The notes below the pieces were generated by a model. That model searched no databases and was not told the DNA's origin. It was given only the letters and a program-made list of their open reading frames with translations. The position numbers and the translations under genes were made by a program. Below are positions 26,096 through 35,173 of a stretch of 64,000 nucleotides of DNA, in pieces. Each line of letters opens with the position of its first letter. The stretch's first letter is position 1. Origin of the DNA: Janthinobacterium sp. SUN073 (lineage in GTDB: Bacteria; Pseudomonadota; Gammaproteobacteria; Burkholderiales; Burkholderiaceae_D); assembly GCF_030397665.1 (NCBI RefSeq), contig NZ_JAPUBT010000001.1, positions 1,320,781-1,384,780 on the forward strand, given 5' to 3'.

Positions 26096-26885
26096 ACGCG
26101 TTAGCCGCGCCACCGTGTGCCTGTACCTGGCGCCGCACGGCTTGCACGGCGTGCTGCGCCGCGCCGGCCATCCCGTGCCCGACAGCGCCTTCCACCTGCC
26201 GATTGCGAACCCCGACGCCAGCTGGCAAGTGGCGCTGGCCGCCCTGCGCGGCTGGCTCGAACAGCACAATGAAAAAACACTGCCGCTGGCCGTCAGCCTG
26301 GCCAGCCGCTGGTGCGCCATGCTGGTGGTGCCGTGGAGTGGCGCCCTGCTCGACCGGAGCAGCGCACAGCGCTTCCTGCATAGCCAGTTCGCTGCCGTCT
26401 ACGGTGATGGCGCGCGCGCCTGGCGCCTGGCTGCCGACGACGCGCCCTATGGCAAGCCGCGCCTGGCCTGCGGCATCGATGCAGCCTTGCTGCAAGGCGT
26501 GCAGGATGCGGCGGCAGCGCATGGCCGGCGCTGCCTGTCCATCGAACCCATCGTCGGGCCGGCCTGGCGCAGCATCGCTGGCGGCAAGCCTGCCGGTAGC
26601 AAACCTGCCGCCTTCGCCCTGGTGGAAGCGGGACGGCTACTGCTGGCAACGACGAGCAGCGGGCGCATCACGGCCCTGCACAGCCAATCCTGCGCTATCG
26701 CCTGGGGCGATGAACTGGATAGCGCGTGGCGGCGCTGGAACCTGCGCACACCGCAGCTCGACGCCATCGGACAGGTGGCGCTGCTCGACTTGAGCGGCGT
26801 GCCACAAGCGGAGGTGCCAGAGCGCTTCGTGCCCATCGCCGTGGCCAGCGGCGCCCACCTGATGCGGGAGGCCGCATGGGCCTGA
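26082..26885 (+). CDS. PilM/GspL-like cytoplasmic component of the secretion cluster
   Basis: 267 residues from GTG 26082, chosen because GGAG lies 8 bases upstream and the overlap with gspE suggests coupling. The sequence (VSRATVCLYLAPHGLHGVLRR..., LAVSLASRWCAMLVVPWSGAL) is poorly conserved, without a membrane segment. Its place between the ATPase and the PilN-like protein is that of PilM, MshI or cytoplasmic GspL, which recruit the ATPase through an actin-like fold. I assign it by position and weak resemblance, not by a clear motif. Confidence 0.55.
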   Translation: MSLIERVSRATVCLYLAPHGLHGVLRRAGHPVPDSAFHLPIANPDASWQVALAALRGWLEQHNEKTLPLAVSLASRWCAMLVVPWSGALLDRSSAQRFLHSQFAAVYGDGARAWRLAADDAPYGKPRLACGIDAALLQGVQDAAAAHGRRCLSIEPIVGPAWRSIAGGKPAGSKPAAFALVEAGRLLLATTSSGRITALHSQSCAIAWGDELDSAWRRWNLRTPQLDAIGQVALLDLSGVPQAEVPERFVPIAVASGAHLMREAAWA

Positions 26886-27418
26886 GCCGCCTTGAATTCC
26901 TGCCGCCCGGAGCAAGGCAGACCTTCAAGGGCTGGCGCCTGGCCCTGTGCCTGGCGGGCGGCCTGATGCTGCTGCCGGCCGCCGTGTACTGGCTGGTGCA
27001 GGCGCAGGAAACGCGGCGCCTGGAAGCCCAGCTGGCGCAGCTGCAGCCAGCGCGCCCCGTGCGCGCCCCTCTCTCGGCAAGCCAGCAGCGCGAACGCGAC
27101 CTCGAACTGAAACAGGTGGCCGCCGCCGTACGCCAGCTTAACCTGCCCGTCACGCGCCTGGTCAGGACGGTGCAGGCGCCGCGCGACGTGCGCGTGGCCC
27201 TGCTGGGACTGGACCTGAACGCGCAGCAGGGACAGGATGGCGCCAGCGTGCTGAAAATCGCCGCCGAAGCGGAAACGCCGCAGGACATGCTCAACTACCT
27301 GGCCTTCCTGAACCAGCAGCCCATGTTCAGCTCCGTGTATCTGCTCAAGCACGAGATGCACGCCAACGCGCCGGAACACCCGTATCGTTTTCAGCTGGAG
27401 GCGCAATGGCGGCAATAA
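26876..27418 (+). CDS. PilN-like inner-membrane protein
   Basis: 180 residues from ATG 26876, overlapping the previous stop by 10 bases. Short cytoplasmic N-terminus, one membrane helix (about 24-44; LALCLAGGLMLLPAAVYWLV), a coiled coil (AQETRRLEAQLAQLQ) and a small periplasmic alpha/beta domain (VRVALLGLDLN...FQLEAQW). This is the PilN / C-terminal GspL plan. Together with the PilM- and PilO-like neighbours it would form the alignment complex between ATPase and secretin. Confidence 0.7.
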   Translation: MGLSRLEFLPPGARQTFKGWRLALCLAGGLMLLPAAVYWLVQAQETRRLEAQLAQLQPARPVRAPLSASQQRERDLELKQVAAAVRQLNLPVTRLVRTVQAPRDVRVALLGLDLNAQQGQDGASVLKIAAEAETPQDMLNYLAFLNQQPMFSSVYLLKHEMHANAPEHPYRFQLEAQWRQ

Positions 27419-28026
27419 AACCGGCACTAAAAGCCAGCGCGCCCGTGGCCCGTCCACGCCTGCAGCTGCGCATGCCGCCGCGCCTGCAGTGGAAAGCGCA
27501 GCGGCTGTGGCATACGCTGGGCTGGCCTTGCGCCATCGGCGCGGCCTGCCTGGCGCTGGCCGCCTTCGCCGTGCAGCAAGGCGACGCGCTGGCCGCACAC
27601 CAGCAGCAATTGACGGCGCAACTGGCCGCTGCTGCCAGACAGTCGGCGCTGCCGCCGGCGGCCATCACGCTCGATGCCGATGCCGACAGCCTGGCCGCCT
27701 TTCACGCTTACCTGCCCACGCATGACAGCATTCCCGAACAGTTGAAGGCCTTGCTGGAGGTGGCGCAAAAGAGTGGCGTCACCCTGGCCAAGGCCGACTA
27801 CAAGCCGCAGGAAGACGGTAACACGGCCTTTTTGCGCTACCAGATCACCCTGCCCGTACACGCTGAATACGCGCAGTTGCAAGCCTTTATCGTCGACGCC
27901 CTGCAGGTGCTGCCCACCCTGACGCTCGACTCCGTGCTCTTCAAGCGCGAGCAGATCGAAGCGGGCGAGATCGACGCGCGCATCCAGTTCATCCTGCTGG
28001 TGAAAAAGGCGGAGGTACGCCGATGA
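27406..28026 (+). CDS. PilO/GspM-like inner-membrane protein
   Basis: 206 residues, start overlapping the PilN-like gene by 13 bases. A basic N-terminus (Pro/Arg-rich, 1-35) is followed by one membrane helix (about 40-57; AIGAACLALAAFAV), a coiled coil and a periplasmic domain with YLPTHDSIPEQLKALLEVAQKSGVTL (in part: SIPEQLKALLEVAQKSGV) and ITLPVHAEYAQLQAFIVDAL, the usual PilO/GspM pattern. It probably forms a heterodimer with the PilN-like protein. No enzyme motif is expected. Confidence 0.7.
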   Translation: MAAIKPALKASAPVARPRLQLRMPPRLQWKAQRLWHTLGWPCAIGAACLALAAFAVQQGDALAAHQQQLTAQLAAAARQSALPPAAITLDADADSLAAFHAYLPTHDSIPEQLKALLEVAQKSGVTLAKADYKPQEDGNTAFLRYQITLPVHAEYAQLQAFIVDALQVLPTLTLDSVLFKREQIEAGEIDARIQFILLVKKAEVRR

Positions 28027-28559
28027 AAAAGGCCGTACTGGGAGCCGCCGCCGTAGCGACCTTGCTGGCCGCCCTCTTCGCGCCCGAGGATGAAGGCAGC
28101 ATCGTGGGGCCGGCCACAGCCACGCCGCGCCAGGTGGAACGGGTGGCGGTCGCGCCGCTCGCCGCAGTCGCCGCGCCGCAGACCAATCGCGCGCTGGCCA
28201 TCCATCCGCGCCGGGCGCTGGAGGACGAGGAAGCGGCCACCCTGTTCGCCAAGCAAAGCTGGCAACCGGAGACGCCGAAAAAGATCATGCTCGACCAACA
28301 GGCGGCCCGCGCGGCACTCCCCGCCGCCAGCGTCGATGCGAACGCGCCGCCACCGCTGCCCTTTCAATTCCTTGGCCGCTTTGTCGATGAAGGCAAGGCG
28401 GCCTACTTCCTGCAGGCGGGCGAACGCAACGTGGTGGCGTGGCCCGGCGACACGCTCGAAGAGCGCTACCGCTTCGACGGCGTGGTGCAGGGCGCCCTGC
28501 AATTTACCTATCTGCCGCTCAACCTGAAACAGACACTCGCCGTAGGGGACCTCAATTGA
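28023..28559 (+). CDS. PilP/GspC-like periplasmic linker protein
   Basis: 178 residues, ATGA overlap with the PilO-like gene. An N-terminal hydrophobic segment (3-18) acts as signal or anchor, followed by an Ala/Pro-rich linker (20-115) and a small C-terminal beta domain (LPFQFLGRFVDEGKAAYFLQ ... LKQTLAVGDLN) of the kind that in PilP and GspC binds the secretin. The protein is shorter than GspC and has no PDZ domain. Assignment rests on this domain and on the position just before the secretin gene. Confidence 0.6.
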   Translation: MKKAVLGAAAVATLLAALFAPEDEGSIVGPATATPRQVERVAVAPLAAVAAPQTNRALAIHPRRALEDEEAATLFAKQSWQPETPKKIMLDQQAARAALPAASVDANAPPPLPFQFLGRFVDEGKAAYFLQAGERNVVAWPGDTLEERYRFDGVVQGALQFTYLPLNLKQTLAVGDLN

Positions 28560-30457
28560 AACGACGCGCCGCACGTATGTCTCGTACTCTCCTCACCCTG
28601 CTGCCGATGCTATCCCTGCTGGCCGCCTGTGCCGGCAACCAGGCCTATACCGATGGCCAGGCCATGCTGGGCGCGGGCCGCACGGAACAGGGCCTGGCCC
28701 TGCTGGAACAGGCGGCGCAAGCCGAGCCGACCAACGCCAAGTACCGCATCGCCGTCACGAATGGCAGGATGCGCGCGCTGAACAAGCTGAATGGCGCTGC
28801 GGAAGCGCTACGCCAGCAGGGCAACCTAGCCGGGGCGCAAGCGCTGTACCGGCAGGCACTGGCGCTGGACGCCAGCAACGACGTGGCGCAGCGGGGCCTG
28901 GCCGGCGTGGAGCAGGATGAACGGCACCGCAAGCTGGTGCAGGAAGCGCAGGCCAGCTATCAGCGCGGCGGCGAAGCGAATATCGCCCAGGCGCAGGAAG
29001 CCTTGCGCCAGGTGCTGCAGGAACGCCCCGCGCAGCGCGAAGCGCTGGCCCTGAAAAGCCGCATCGGCGACGCGCAGGCCAGCGCCCGGCCGGCCGGCGG
29101 CAAGCTCGCGGCCGCCTACCGCAAACCCGTGACGCTGGAATTTCGCGACGCGCCCCTGCGCTCCGTGTTTGACTTTATCAGCAAGGTGTCGGGCCTGAAC
29201 TTCGTCTTCGACAAGGAAGTCGACCCGGCCCTGCGCGCCACCATTTCCGTGCGCGACACCAGCATCGAAGAAGCGATTGCCATGCTGCTGGGCGCCAACC
29301 AGCTGGAACAAAGCGTCACTAGCGACAAGTCGATCACGATTTACCCGAACACGCCGCAAAAGGTGAAGGATTACCAGCAACTCGTGGTACGCACCTTCTT
29401 CCTCGCCAATGCGGACGTCAAGACGGTGGCGTTTTCCATCAAGACCCTGCTCAAGGCCAAGGATGTCGTCACCGACGAGCGCCTGGGCATCATCATGCTG
29501 CGCGATACGCCGGAAATGGTGCGCATGGCCGAACGCATCATCAACGTGCAGGACCTGGCCGACCCGGAAGTGATGCTGGAAGTCGAGGTGCTGGAAGTCA
29601 AGCGCACGCGCCTGATGGAGCTGGGCGTGCGCTGGCCCGACCAGGCCAACCTGACACTGGCTGGCATCGCAGGTAGCACGGGAGGCTTGGGCGGCCTGAA
29701 GGTGGCGGACCTGCGCCGCATCAATGGCGACAATATCAACCTGGGCATCGGCGGCGTCACCCTGAACGCCAACAAGACCGATAGCGACAGCAATATCCTC
29801 GCCAACCCGCGCATCCGCGTGCGCAACAAGGAAAAGGCCAAGATCCTCATCGGCGACCGCGTGCCCGTGATCACCGTCACGACGAACAACGGCGTCAGTT
29901 CCGACAGCGTCAACTACATCGAGGTGGGCCTGAAGCTCGACGTCGAACCGAACGTCTACCTGGACGACGAGGTGGCCATCAAGATCAACCTGGAAGTGTC
30001 GAACGTCGTCAAGGAAGTGATCAGCAAGACGGGCACGCAGGCTTACCAGATCGGCACGCGCAGCGCCTCCACCGTGCTGCGCCTGAAGGATGGCGAGACG
30101 CAGGTGCTGGCAGGGCTGATCAGCGACGAGGACAGGGGCACGGCCAACAAGGTGCCCGGCGTGGGCGAACTGCCCATGTTGAACCGCCTGTTCGGCAGCC
30201 AGAAGGATGACGCCATGCGCAGCGAGATCGTACTGTCGATCACGCCGCGCCTGCTGCGCAGCATCCGCCGCCCGGACCTGCTGACGGCCGAATTCAATTC
30301 GGGCACCGAGGCAGCGGTGGGCGGCCGCGCCAGTGTGGGCGGCACGCTTGACGCCATCGCCGCGCCCGAGCAGGCCGCGCCGCGTACCGGCTCGCCCATG
30401 ACGGGCGGCGACGAAGCGCCCGCCGCCGGCGACAAGGCAGGCAAAGGTGGCCAATGA
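28556..30457 (+). CDS. gspD: GspD/PilQ/MshL-type secretin, lipoprotein
   Basis: Outer-membrane channel, about 633 residues. I favour TTG 28556 (AGGGGA upstream, overlapping the previous stop); ATG 28577 has no ribosome-binding site. Lipobox LLAACAGN gives an acylated Cys near residue 25. A tetratricopeptide-like helical region (about 28-150; EQGLALLEQAAQAEPTN, LAGAQALYRQALALD) precedes secretin N-domains (KPVTLEFRDAPLRSVFDFIS) and the C-terminal secretin core (ILANPRIRVRNKEKAKILIGDRVP ... VPGVGELPMLNRLFGS). An MshL-like architecture with TPR start suggests a type IV pilus-like system and not classical Gsp. The low-complexity tail (AAPRTGSPMTGG...) is short. Confidence 0.93.
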   Translation: MKRRAARMSRTLLTLLPMLSLLAACAGNQAYTDGQAMLGAGRTEQGLALLEQAAQAEPTNAKYRIAVTNGRMRALNKLNGAAEALRQQGNLAGAQALYRQALALDASNDVAQRGLAGVEQDERHRKLVQEAQASYQRGGEANIAQAQEALRQVLQERPAQREALALKSRIGDAQASARPAGGKLAAAYRKPVTLEFRDAPLRSVFDFISKVSGLNFVFDKEVDPALRATISVRDTSIEEAIAMLLGANQLEQSVTSDKSITIYPNTPQKVKDYQQLVVRTFFLANADVKTVAFSIKTLLKAKDVVTDERLGIIMLRDTPEMVRMAERIINVQDLADPEVMLEVEVLEVKRTRLMELGVRWPDQANLTLAGIAGSTGGLGGLKVADLRRINGDNINLGIGGVTLNANKTDSDSNILANPRIRVRNKEKAKILIGDRVPVITVTTNNGVSSDSVNYIEVGLKLDVEPNVYLDDEVAIKINLEVSNVVKEVISKTGTQAYQIGTRSASTVLRLKDGETQVLAGLISDEDRGTANKVPGVGELPMLNRLFGSQKDDAMRSEIVLSITPRLLRSIRRPDLLTAEFNSGTEAAVGGRASVGGTLDAIAAPEQAAPRTGSPMTGGDEAPAAGDKAGKGGQ

Positions 30458-30936
30458 GGTGGCCAGTGAAACAGCAAGGCTTTACCTTCATCGAGCTGAT
30501 GATCACCCTGGCCATCATGGCGACCCTGGCCACGGTGGCCGTGCCGATGGCGCAGGTGGCCTTGCAACGGGCGAAGGAGCAGGAATTGCGCAGCGCCCTG
30601 ATCGAGATACGCGAAGCCATCGATACCTACAAGCGCGCCTCGGACAATGGCCGCATCAAGCTGTCGCTGGGCGCCTCCGGCTATCCGAAAAAACTGGAGG
30701 AACTGGTCGAGGGCGTGCCCGACCAGCGCAGTCCCTCGAAGCAGAACATCTATTTTTTGCGCCGCCTGCCGCGCGACCCATTCCAGCCCAGGGAAGAAGG
30801 CAGCGCCGCCGACAGCTGGAGCAAGCGCGCCTATGCCTCGCCGCCAGACAATCCCAGCGAAGGCGAGGACGTATTCGACGTCGCCTCGCGCTCGACCAAG
30901 GCAGGCCTGAACGGCGTGCCGCTCAATCAATGGTGA
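30454..30936 (+). CDS. gspG: Type II secretion major-pseudopilin-like prepilin
   Basis: 160 residues, ATGA overlap with the secretin gene. Class III prepilin signal: leader MRWPVKQQG cut before F, giving mature FTFIELMITLAIMATLATVAVP with Glu at position +5 and a long hydrophobic N-helix. The C-terminal part (YPKKLEELVEG, YFLRRLPRDPFQP) matches the GspG-type globular domain with the LP-x-DP motif, here LPRDPF. No prepilin peptidase gene is in the window, so processing must use one from elsewhere. Confidence 0.9.
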   Translation: MRWPVKQQGFTFIELMITLAIMATLATVAVPMAQVALQRAKEQELRSALIEIREAIDTYKRASDNGRIKLSLGASGYPKKLEELVEGVPDQRSPSKQNIYFLRRLPRDPFQPREEGSAADSWSKRAYASPPDNPSEGEDVFDVASRSTKAGLNGVPLNQW

Positions 30937-30941
30937 TCCCC

Positions 30942-31325
30942 ATGCCCTGTTCATCCCCGCGGCGCGGCTTTACCCTGGTCGAATTGCTGGTGGTGCTGGC
31001 GATCATCTCGCTGCTGCTGACGATTGCCATTCCCCGCTATTTCGGCTCGGTGGAAAAATCCAAGGAAGTCGCGCTGAAGGAAAACCTGCAAGTGCTCAGG
31101 AGTGGTCTCGATAAATACTACGCCGACAAGGGAGAATATCCGGCCGCGCTGGCCGACCTGGTGACCCACCATTACTTCCGCAGCGTGCCGCTGGACCCCG
31201 TCACGGAGTCCGCCGCCACCTGGCAGCTGATCCCTTCTCCGAATGGCGAGATCGGCGGCGTGGCCGACGTGCGCAGCGGCGCCAAGGGCAAGACGCGTGA
31301 GGGCATCCCCTTTGAGCAGCTCTGA
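30942..31325 (+). CDS. Second GspG-like prepilin
   Basis: 127 residues from ATG 30942; ATG 30930, which overlaps the previous stop, is an alternative adding four residues. Prepilin cleavage motif RRG-FTLVELLVVLAIISLLL with Glu at +5. The mature domain has ENLQVLRSGLDKYYADKGEYPAALADL and VPLDPVTES, the GspG LDP motif. It is shorter than its neighbour and probably a paralogue. It could be the main pseudopilin and the previous one a minor one; the sequence does not settle this. Confidence 0.85.
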   Translation: MPCSSPRRGFTLVELLVVLAIISLLLTIAIPRYFGSVEKSKEVALKENLQVLRSGLDKYYADKGEYPAALADLVTHHYFRSVPLDPVTESAATWQLIPSPNGEIGGVADVRSGAKGKTREGIPFEQL

Positions 31326-31848
31326 TTTTCAACGCCGCGCGCGGGGCTTCGCGTATATCTGGACCCTGATGCTGGTCGCCTTCATGGGTGTCGGTCTGGT
31401 GTTGGCCAGCGAATTGCATGCCACGGCCGCGCGGCGCGAGAAGGAACGCGAGCTGCTGTTCATCGGCCATGAATTCCGCAATGCGCTGGGCCGCTACTAC
31501 GACAGCACGCCGGGCGACGGGCGGCCCCGCTATCCCTTGACCTTGCAGGAGCTACTGCGCGATCCGCGCTTTGCCAACGCCCGGCGGCACTTGCGCCGCC
31601 TGTATGCGGACCCCGTCACCGGCAAAGCGGAGTGGGGCCTGCTGCGGCAGGAGGGGCGCATCGTCGGCATCCATTCGCTGTCGCCTCAACTCCCCATCAA
31701 GCAGGACAATTTTCTCGACGAAGACGCCAGCCTGCGCCGCAAGCAGCGCTACGCGGACTGGCAATTTACCTATCCGCACGACCTGGTGCTGGCGCCGCCC
31801 GATGCCGCCGGCGGCGCGCCGGGACTCAAGCCGAAAGGCGCAAACTGA
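31312..31848 (+). CDS. Pilin-like protein with non-standard cleavage region
   Basis: 178 residues from TTG 31312, chosen because GAGGG precedes it and it overlaps the previous gene as elsewhere in this cluster. The N-terminus reads RRARGFAYIWTLMLVAFMGVG: a basic leader, Gly, Phe and a long hydrophobic helix as in prepilins, but with Trp where the conserved Glu +5 should be. A globular part follows (YDSTPGDGRPRYPLTLQELL, RRLYADPVTGKAEWGLL). Pseudopilins lacking Glu5 are known at the filament tip (GspK type), so a minor tip subunit is plausible. It ends the secretion cluster; the M24 peptidase gene begins 45 bases later with its own strong ribosome-binding site. Confidence 0.7.
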   Translation: MSSSDFQRRARGFAYIWTLMLVAFMGVGLVLASELHATAARREKERELLFIGHEFRNALGRYYDSTPGDGRPRYPLTLQELLRDPRFANARRHLRRLYADPVTGKAEWGLLRQEGRIVGIHSLSPQLPIKQDNFLDEDASLRRKQRYADWQFTYPHDLVLAPPDAAGGAPGLKPKGAN

Positions 31849-31893
31849 TATCATGCATCCTTTCCGTATCACGCATCGAACAAAGGAGCAGGC

Positions 31894-33117
31894 ATGAGCA
31901 TAGGTGGCACTTCCATCGAACAGGCATTGGCATCGTTGTCGGACATGACGGGCGGCATGGTCGCCATCGGCAAGGCCGAACATGCGCAACGCATCGCCAG
32001 GGCGCAGGCCTTCATGCGCGAACAGGGCATCGCCGCGATCTACCTGAACGCTGGCGCCAACCTCACCTATTTCACGGGTACCAAATGGTATGCCAGCGAA
32101 CGCATGGTGGGCGCCATCCTGCCGGCCAGCGGCGAGATCGAATACATCGCCCCCGCCTTCGAGGAAAGCACCTTGACGGGCTTCATGCTCATCGAGGGCA
32201 AGGTCAATTGCTGGGAAGAACATGAAAGCCCTTACCAGCTGTTCGTCGACGTGCTGACGCGCATGGGGATAGCCCAGGATGCGGCTGCGCCGCCGCGCGT
32301 GGGCATCTGCGAAAGCGCCGCCTTCTTCATCTATGACGGCATCCGGCCGCTGGCTCCCGGCTACGCGCTGGAAAATGCGCGCGCCGTCACGGCGTACTGC
32401 CGCAGCCGCAAGTCACCGGCGGAAATCGCCCTGATGCAGCGCGTGATGGACATGACCCTGGCCGTGCACGTGGCCACGGCCAGCATGCTGGTCGAAGGCA
32501 TCACGACCGTGGAAGTGGAAGAATTCATCCAGCGCGCGCACCGCAAGGTGGGTGCGCCCCGCTCGTATTTTTGCATCGTGCTGTTCGGCGAAGCGACGGC
32601 CTATCCGCATGGTGTGAATTACGTGCAGACACTGAAGGCGGGCGACACGGTGCTGATCGACACGGGTTGCCAGGTGATGAACTACATCTCCGACATCACG
32701 CGCACCTATGTGTTTGGGGCTATCAACGCGCGCCAGCGCAGCGTGTGGAACAGCGAAAAGGCGGCGCAGGCCGCCGCATTCGCCGCCGCGCAGCTGGGCG
32801 TCCCCTGCGGCGACGTGGACCGCGCCGCGCGCGTCTCGCTGGAGGCAGACGGCTTCGGCCCAGGCTACAAGCTGCCGGGCCTGCCGCACCGCACGGGCCA
32901 CGGCATCGGCCTCGATATCCACGAATGGCCTTACCTGGTGGGCAACGACACGACGCCGCTCGACGTGGGCATGTGCTTCTCGAACGAGCCGATGATCTGC
33001 ATCCCCGGCGAATTCGGCATCCGCCACGAAGACCATTTTTACATGACGGAAAACGGCCCGCGCTGGTTCACCGAACCAGCGCACAGCATCGACGATCCGT
33101 TCGGGCTGAAGGTTTAA
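31894..33117 (+). CDS. M24-family metallopeptidase (Xaa-Pro aminopeptidase/creatinase type)
   Basis: 407 residues, start preceded by AAAGGAG. N-terminal creatinase-like domain (about 25-170; [20 protein letters not shown]) and C-terminal pita-bread domain with all five metal ligands: Asp256 (LIDTGC), Asp267 (SDITRTY), His336 (HRTGHGIGL), Glu365 (SNEPMI) and Glu379 (RHEDHF). It should therefore be an active dimetal aminopeptidase for Xaa-Pro or a related dipeptide. No signal peptide, so cytosolic. Its last 4 bases overlap the end of the convergent chemoreceptor gene. Confidence 0.92.
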   Translation: MSIGGTSIEQALASLSDMTGGMVAIGKAEHAQRIARAQAFMREQGIAAIYLNAGANLTYFTGTKWYASERMVGAILPASGEIEYIAPAFEESTLTGFMLIEGKVNCWEEHESPYQLFVDVLTRMGIAQDAAAPPRVGICESAAFFIYDGIRPLAPGYALENARAVTAYCRSRKSPAEIALMQRVMDMTLAVHVATASMLVEGITTVEVEEFIQRAHRKVGAPRSYFCIVLFGEATAYPHGVNYVQTLKAGDTVLIDTGCQVMNYISDITRTYVFGAINARQRSVWNSEKAAQAAAFAAAQLGVPCGDVDRAARVSLEADGFGPGYKLPGLPHRTGHGIGLDIHEWPYLVGNDTTPLDVGMCFSNEPMICIPGEFGIRHEDHFYMTENGPRWFTEPAHSIDDPFGLKV

Positions 33118-34694
33118 GCCGCCTTCGTCAACGCCAGCCGCCGTGCCGCTGGCACGGCGGTGATCGCCGGCGTGCTTCCCTGCGCCAGCTTGAACACGGC
33201 CAGCGCCGCGCCCAGTTGCACGGCCTGTTCCTGCAGCGATTTGGCGGCCGCCGACGCCTCTTCCACCAGCGCGGAATTTTGCTGCGTCATCTGGTCCATG
33301 CTGCCGATGGCCACGCCGATGTCGCCGATGCCGGCGCTCTGCGCCTGGCTTGCGGCGCTGATCTCGGCCATGATGTCGGCCACTTTTTTCACGGAATCGA
33401 CGATCTGCCCCATGGTCAGCCCCGCCTCGTCGACCAGCTTCGAGCCCACGTTGACTTTGGCCACCGAATCGCCGATCAATTGCTTGATCTCGCGCGCCGC
33501 TGCCGCGCTGCGCTGCGCCAGATTGCGCACTTCGGATGCCACCACGGCAAAACCGCGTCCCTGCTCGCCCGCGCGCGCCGCCTCCACGGCCGCATTCAAG
33601 GCCAGGATATTCGTCTGGAAAGCGATGCCGTCGATGACGCCGATGATGTCGACAATGCGTTTCGATGAGTCGTTGATCTCGCCCATGGTGGTGACCACCT
33701 GGCTGACCACTTGCCCCCCCTTCACGGCCACCGAGGATGCCGACAGCACCAGTGCATGCGCCTGGCCCGCATTGGCGGCGTTGTCGCGCACGGTGTTTGT
33801 AAGGCTATCCATGCTGCGCGCCGTCTGATCCAGGCTGCCCGCCTGCGACTCCGTGCGCGCGGCCAGGTCCGCATTGCCTTGCGCGATTTCGGCGCTGGCC
33901 ACCTGGATGGTTTCGGCGGAAGCCTTGATGCCGGACACCATGCCGGCCAGCCGGCCGCGCATCTCCTTCAGCGCCGCCAGCAGACTGGCCTGGTCGCCCG
34001 CCTCCGTCTCGATGTGCATCGAGAGGTCGCCATCGGCCACGGCGCGCGCGATCTGGCGCGCGTATTCGGGTTCTCCGCCCAATTGCTGCCAGATGGCGCG
34101 CACGACAAAGTGCGACACGGCCGCCAGGCAAACAATGACGGCCAGCGCCACGGCGATGCTGGTATTGAGCGCATTGCGCACGTTGGCAGCACTGCGTTCT
34201 ATGCCTTGCTTGAACTGCAATTGCGCTTGTTCGTTGGTCTTGGCCAGGTCCGTATTGAGCACCGCCAGCGCGCCCTGCATGCGGGCCACGGTCGCTTGCG
34301 GGTCGCCCTGCTCCATCTCCAGCATGATGCGCGCCGCACTCATGGCCGGCGCATAGTAGGCATCGAACTCCTTCGCCAATTGCATGCCGTGCTCGCGCTG
34401 GCCGGGAATAGCGGCAAAGGCGGCCAGCTTGGCGCGCAGCTTGACGGCCTGGCCATCGACTTGCCCGATGCGCTCCTTGTCGCCTTCGCTGACGGCATCG
34501 CGCAAGCCGTCGCCGACGGCGGCCACGTCCAGCGTCAGCGACTTGGCCAGGTCGAGCACGGGATAGTCGGTGCTTTCGGTGGCGTGAATGGAATTGAGCG
34601 CGGCCGTAGACAGGTAGGCACTGACGGCCAGTCCCAAGCCAAAGATCACGGCCGAGACGACGGGCAGCGCCCATATCTTGCGTTTGATGCTCAT
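33114..34694 (-). CDS. Methyl-accepting chemotaxis protein
   Basis: Transmembrane chemoreceptor of 526 residues. First membrane helix about 11-33, periplasmic four-helix-bundle sensor (about 35-185), second helix about 188-208 ([18 protein letters not shown]), HAMP domain (210-265) and the cytoplasmic signalling domain with the invariant hairpin tip [20 protein letters not shown] followed by [19 protein letters not shown]. The C-terminus (RRLALTKAA) has no CheR-binding pentapeptide. The gene lies 61 bases downstream of the phosphate-binding-like protein and porin genes on the same strand, suggesting that the three work together. The ligand is unknown. Confidence 0.95.
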   Translation of the reverse strand: MSIKRKIWALPVVSAVIFGLGLAVSAYLSTAALNSIHATESTDYPVLDLAKSLTLDVAAVGDGLRDAVSEGDKERIGQVDGQAVKLRAKLAAFAAIPGQREHGMQLAKEFDAYYAPAMSAARIMLEMEQGDPQATVARMQGALAVLNTDLAKTNEQAQLQFKQGIERSAANVRNALNTSIAVALAVIVCLAAVSHFVVRAIWQQLGGEPEYARQIARAVADGDLSMHIETEAGDQASLLAALKEMRGRLAGMVSGIKASAETIQVASAEIAQGNADLAARTESQAGSLDQTARSMDSLTNTVRDNAANAGQAHALVLSASSVAVKGGQVVSQVVTTMGEINDSSKRIVDIIGVIDGIAFQTNILALNAAVEAARAGEQGRGFAVVASEVRNLAQRSAAAAREIKQLIGDSVAKVNVGSKLVDEAGLTMGQIVDSVKKVADIMAEISAASQAQSAGIGDIGVAIGSMDQMTQQNSALVEEASAAAKSLQEQAVQLGAALAVFKLAQGSTPAITAVPAARRLALTKAA

Positions 34695-34755
34695 TGCTGT
34701 CTCCTGATTCTGATGAATTATCGGGCCGCCGCATGGCGCGCGGCCCGAGCCGGCT

Positions 34756-35163
34756 TTATGGCGCCGTCAGCACTACTTTGACGGTGCCGTCGACGGCACT
34801 CTTTTCGATGTAGCCGATGGCTTTCGGATCGGCGGCCACGGCCTTTTTCACGTCGGCGCTATTGGCCACCTCTTTCGGCAAGGTCGCCTTGCCCGTGAAA
34901 ACCAGCTTGGACCACAGGGCCTTCGCCTGCGATGGTTCCTTGTCCGTCACCTTCTTGTAGAACTCGGCGCGCACGGGGGCGCTTTCCGGCTGGTCGATCG
35001 GCGTCATGGCCGTCGATTTGCCGAGGAAAAATTGCGCTACCTGTTCATTCGTCATCGCGCCGGCGGCGCTCTTCGGATTGACCACCACGACCACTTCGGC
35101 CATGACCGGCACGCTAATCGACAGCGCCAGCAAGGCAGCCACATTCACAATCAATGGTTTCAT
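34756..35163 (-). CDS. Short PstS-like periplasmic phosphate-binding-type protein
   Basis: 135 residues from ATG 35163, with AAGGAG at a good distance. Signal peptide [22 protein letters not shown] then mature [16 protein letters not shown] (quoted in parts). The sequence [25 protein letters not shown] resembles lobe I of PstS/SphX-type binding proteins (phosphate ABC transporter substrate-binding-like), but at 135 residues it holds only one lobe. No ABC transporter lies nearby. Sitting 10 bases after the porin gene and before the chemoreceptor gene, it may be a sensor accessory. Phosphate as ligand is not demonstrated. Confidence 0.75.
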   Translation of the reverse strand: MKPLIVNVAALLALSISVPVMAEVVVVVNPKSAAGAMTNEQVAQFFLGKSTAMTPIDQPESAPVRAEFYKKVTDKEPSQAKALWSKLVFTGKATLPKEVANSADVKKAVAADPKAIGYIEKSAVDGTVKVVLTAP

Positions 35164-35173
35164 GCGGCGCTCC

